Part shown: piece after piece, positions 5,042 to 5,649 of the stretch
Layout of the letters: every line of letters begins with the position of its first letter
Numbering within the stretch: position 1 is the first letter of the stretch
Assembly: GCA_021813085.1 (NCBI GenBank)
Contig: JAKAMA010000179.1
Location: forward strand, 1-5,649
Direction: 5' to 3'
From: Chloroflexota bacterium
Lineage (GTDB): Bacteria; Chloroflexota; Dehalococcoidia; DSTF01; JACRBR01
Length of the DNA stretch: 5,649 bases
Translations under genes and position numbers: made by a program
The notes under the pieces: generated by a model
Databases searched by the model: none
The model's input: only the letters and a program-made list of their open reading frames with translations
What the model was told of the DNA's origin: nothing

Positions 5042-5649
5042 CGCGCAGCGCCTCCACCAGCGCGTCGATCTCGGCGCGGCCGTTCATCTCCGTCACGCAC
5101 AGCAGCATGCGCGGCGTGCCGTCGCCGCCGGGCGCGTGTGTGACGTCGAGCCCGCCGATGATGCCACGCTCGAGCAGCCGGGCGTTGATCGCGGCGACGG
5201 GCTTCGGCGCGCGGACGACGAACTCGTGGAAGAACGGCTCGCCGCGTTCCACGTCGTAGCCGCCGAGCGCGGCGATGCGCTCCGCGGCGTCGTGCGCGTT
5301 CTCGTAGCACAGCCCGGCGACGCGCCGCAGCCCGTGCGGGCCCAGCGTCTCGAGGTACACCGCCGTCGAGAGCGCGATGAGCTGCTGGCTCGTGCAGATG
5401 TTGCTCGTCGCGCGCTCGCGGCGGATGTGCTGCTCGCGCGTCTGCAGCGTCAGCACGTAGCCGGTGCGCCCTTCGAGGTCCGTCGTCTGGCCGGCGATGC
5501 GGCCCGGCATGTGGCGCAGGTAGCGGTCGCGGCAGGCGAACAGGCCGACGTAGGGCCCGCCGAACGACAGCGGCACGCCGAGCGATTGGCCCTCGCCGAC
5601 GACGATGTCGGCGCCGTACTGCGCCGGCGGCCGGAACATGCCCAGGCTC
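5034..5649 (-). CDS. gcvPA: Glycine dehydrogenase (decarboxylating) subunit 1, C-terminal part
   Basis: The frame is open to the window edge, so only the C-terminal 205 or so residues are present and the true start lies beyond base 5649; the ATG at 5639 is internal. Characteristic GcvPA segments are YGADIVVGEGQSLGVPLSF, GGPYVGLFACR, MPGRIAGQTTD, YVLTLQTREQHIRRE and ATSNICTSQQLIAL, the last a strongly conserved P-protein motif. GcvPA pairs with GcvPB to form the decarboxylating enzyme. The gene ends ALRDA at the TGA 5036-5034, inside the first codons of gcvPB (ATGCGTGA overlap), which implies translational coupling and equal production of the two subunits. The split gcvPA/gcvPB arrangement occurs in Chloroflexota, Bacillota, Thermus and archaea, unlike the fused gcvP of enterobacteria. 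Confidence 0.95.
   Translation of the reverse strand, partial: SLGMFRPPAQYGADIVVGEGQSLGVPLSFGGPYVGLFACRDRYLRHMPGRIAGQTTDLEGRTGYVLTLQTREQHIRRERATSNICTSQQLIALSTAVYLETLGPHGLRRVAGLCYENAHDAAERIAALGGYDVERGEPFFHEFVVRAPKPVAAINARLLERGIIGGLDVTHAPGGDGTPRMLLCVTEMNGRAEIDALVEALRDA
5051..5055 (-). promoter_or_regulatory. Shine-Dalgarno GGAGG for gcvPB inside gcvPA
   Basis: On the minus strand GGAGG lies nine bases before the gcvPB ATG at 5041 and within the last codons of gcvPA. It supports the chosen start and re-initiation after gcvPA. Confidence 0.7.

Noticed and set aside
3524..5143. Very long plus-strand open frame opposite gcvPB and gcvPA
   Set aside because: High GC produces long antisense frames. 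The minus strand encodes unmistakable GcvPB and GcvPA motifs, while the plus-strand product is Arg/Val/Ala-rich and featureless.

Overview
This is a very GC-rich bacterial window with dense, mostly overlapping genes. The gene set suggests a member of the Chloroflexota (Dehalococcoidia or Thermomicrobia-like). Three things point that way: a DnaD-domain protein followed by a DnaC/DnaI-like helicase loader with an N-terminal cysteine cluster, a glycine dehydrogenase split into GcvPA and GcvPB, and a GC-rich palindromic repeat of a kind I associate with that phylum. The assignment is inference from gene content, not from a marker gene.

Layout. (1) Bases 1-1878 (+) carry a replication-restart pair: the 3' part of a DnaD-like gene, then an unusual 458-residue protein with two consecutive DnaC-like AAA+ domains. 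The two genes overlap by 89 bases. (2) Bases 1903-2337 (+) carry a DUF6941-type protein of unknown function, 24 bases behind the loader with a strong ribosome binding site. (3) Bases 2285-3460 form a small accessory block with visibly lower third-position GC. It holds two paralogous small acidic proteins, here called family A, at 2285-2635 (-) and 3200-3460 (+). Between them lie an unrelated 113-residue protein, family B (2634-2975, +), a broken start of a patatin-like phospholipase (2972 onward), and a 37-base direct repeat present twice. The minus-strand family A gene and the family B gene start face to face on one shared CATG. (4) Bases 3461-5649 (-) carry the glycine cleavage P-protein: the C-terminal part of gcvPA (5034-5649, cut by the window edge) and complete gcvPB (3461-5041), overlapping by 8 bases.

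How the genes work together. DnaD and the loader would help place the replicative helicase on DNA. GcvPA and GcvPB form the heteromeric PLP enzyme that decarboxylates glycine and passes the aminomethyl group to lipoyl-GcvH. The block between them looks like an inserted or rearranged cassette of uncharacterised small proteins; whether families A and B act together is unknown.

The most striking signal is an in-frame insertion of about 126 bases (3980-4105) within gcvPB. It is made of a heptamer tandem repeat and two hairpins and adds about 42 proline-rich residues just after the PLP-lysine region. It looks like a dispersed palindromic repeat that landed in a conserved metabolic gene without breaking the frame. 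The tandem-AAA+ loader and the A-B-A cassette are the next most interesting points.
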